Below are positions 5,607 through 5,618 of a stretch of 5,618 nucleotides of DNA, in pieces. Where the stretch lies: NCBI GenBank assembly GCA_027053375.1, contig JALUJC010000039.1, forward strand, positions 1 to 5,618. Reading direction: 5' to 3'. The translations under genes were made by a program, and so were the position numbers. The DNA comes from Caldifarciminota bacterium. GTDB lineage: Bacteria > Hydrothermota > Hydrothermia > S141-80. The notes below the pieces were generated by a model, which had not been told where the DNA came from, made no database searches, and worked only from the letters and a program-made list of their open reading frames with translations. The first letter of the stretch is position 1. Every line of letters begins with the position of its first letter.

Positions 5607-5618
5607 ATTGGGTTGTAC

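Overview
The window reads as a gene-dense stretch of a bacterial chromosome of fairly high GC (about 60% by eye). It holds a SurA-type periplasmic chaperone and a cell-wall amidase, which suggests a diderm (outer-membrane) bacterium. The RqcH/NFACT protein is strongly diverged and compact, and nothing resembles a familiar model species, so I suspect a little-studied lineage. An FCB-like or candidate-phylum thermophile is only a guess. No mobile element, CRISPR array or phage gene was seen.

Plus strand, 2-4106: a tight four-gene run that looks like one operon. It begins with the last 35 codons of a gene whose C-terminus resembles the terminal helix of a SurA/PpiC-type protein. A complete SurA-like protein follows (115-1404), with a signal peptide, an N domain and two parvulin domains. 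Both parvulin domains lack both conserved histidines of active peptidyl-prolyl isomerases. Next is a large protein (1408-3369): an Amidase_3 catalytic domain, then Ig-like and carboxypeptidase-regulatory-like beta-sandwich modules, with a segment between the two carboxypeptidase-regulatory-like modules that looks like a second, dead amidase fold. It has no signal peptide and is separated from the SurA frame by a single in-frame TGA. The run ends with a small, very basic, Trp-rich alpha/beta hydrolase (3399-4106).

Minus strand, 5606-4085: a near-consensus sigma70-type promoter (TTGACA, 17 bp, TATACT) with a GC-rich discriminator. It drives tRNA-Ile(GAT) with an encoded CCA end. Only 7 nt after the CCA comes the ATG of an NFACT-family gene (RqcH/Rqc2-like, ribosome-associated quality control), which has no Shine-Dalgarno sequence. 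The NFACT gene converges on the hydrolase gene and their 3' ends overlap by 22 bp.

Functionally, the plus-strand genes point to envelope biogenesis (outer-membrane protein folding and peptidoglycan remodelling). The minus-strand unit links a tRNA to rescue of stalled ribosomes. The most interesting points are the tRNA-NFACT arrangement, the active and dead amidase domains in one signal-less protein, and the SurA homologue without catalytic histidines.
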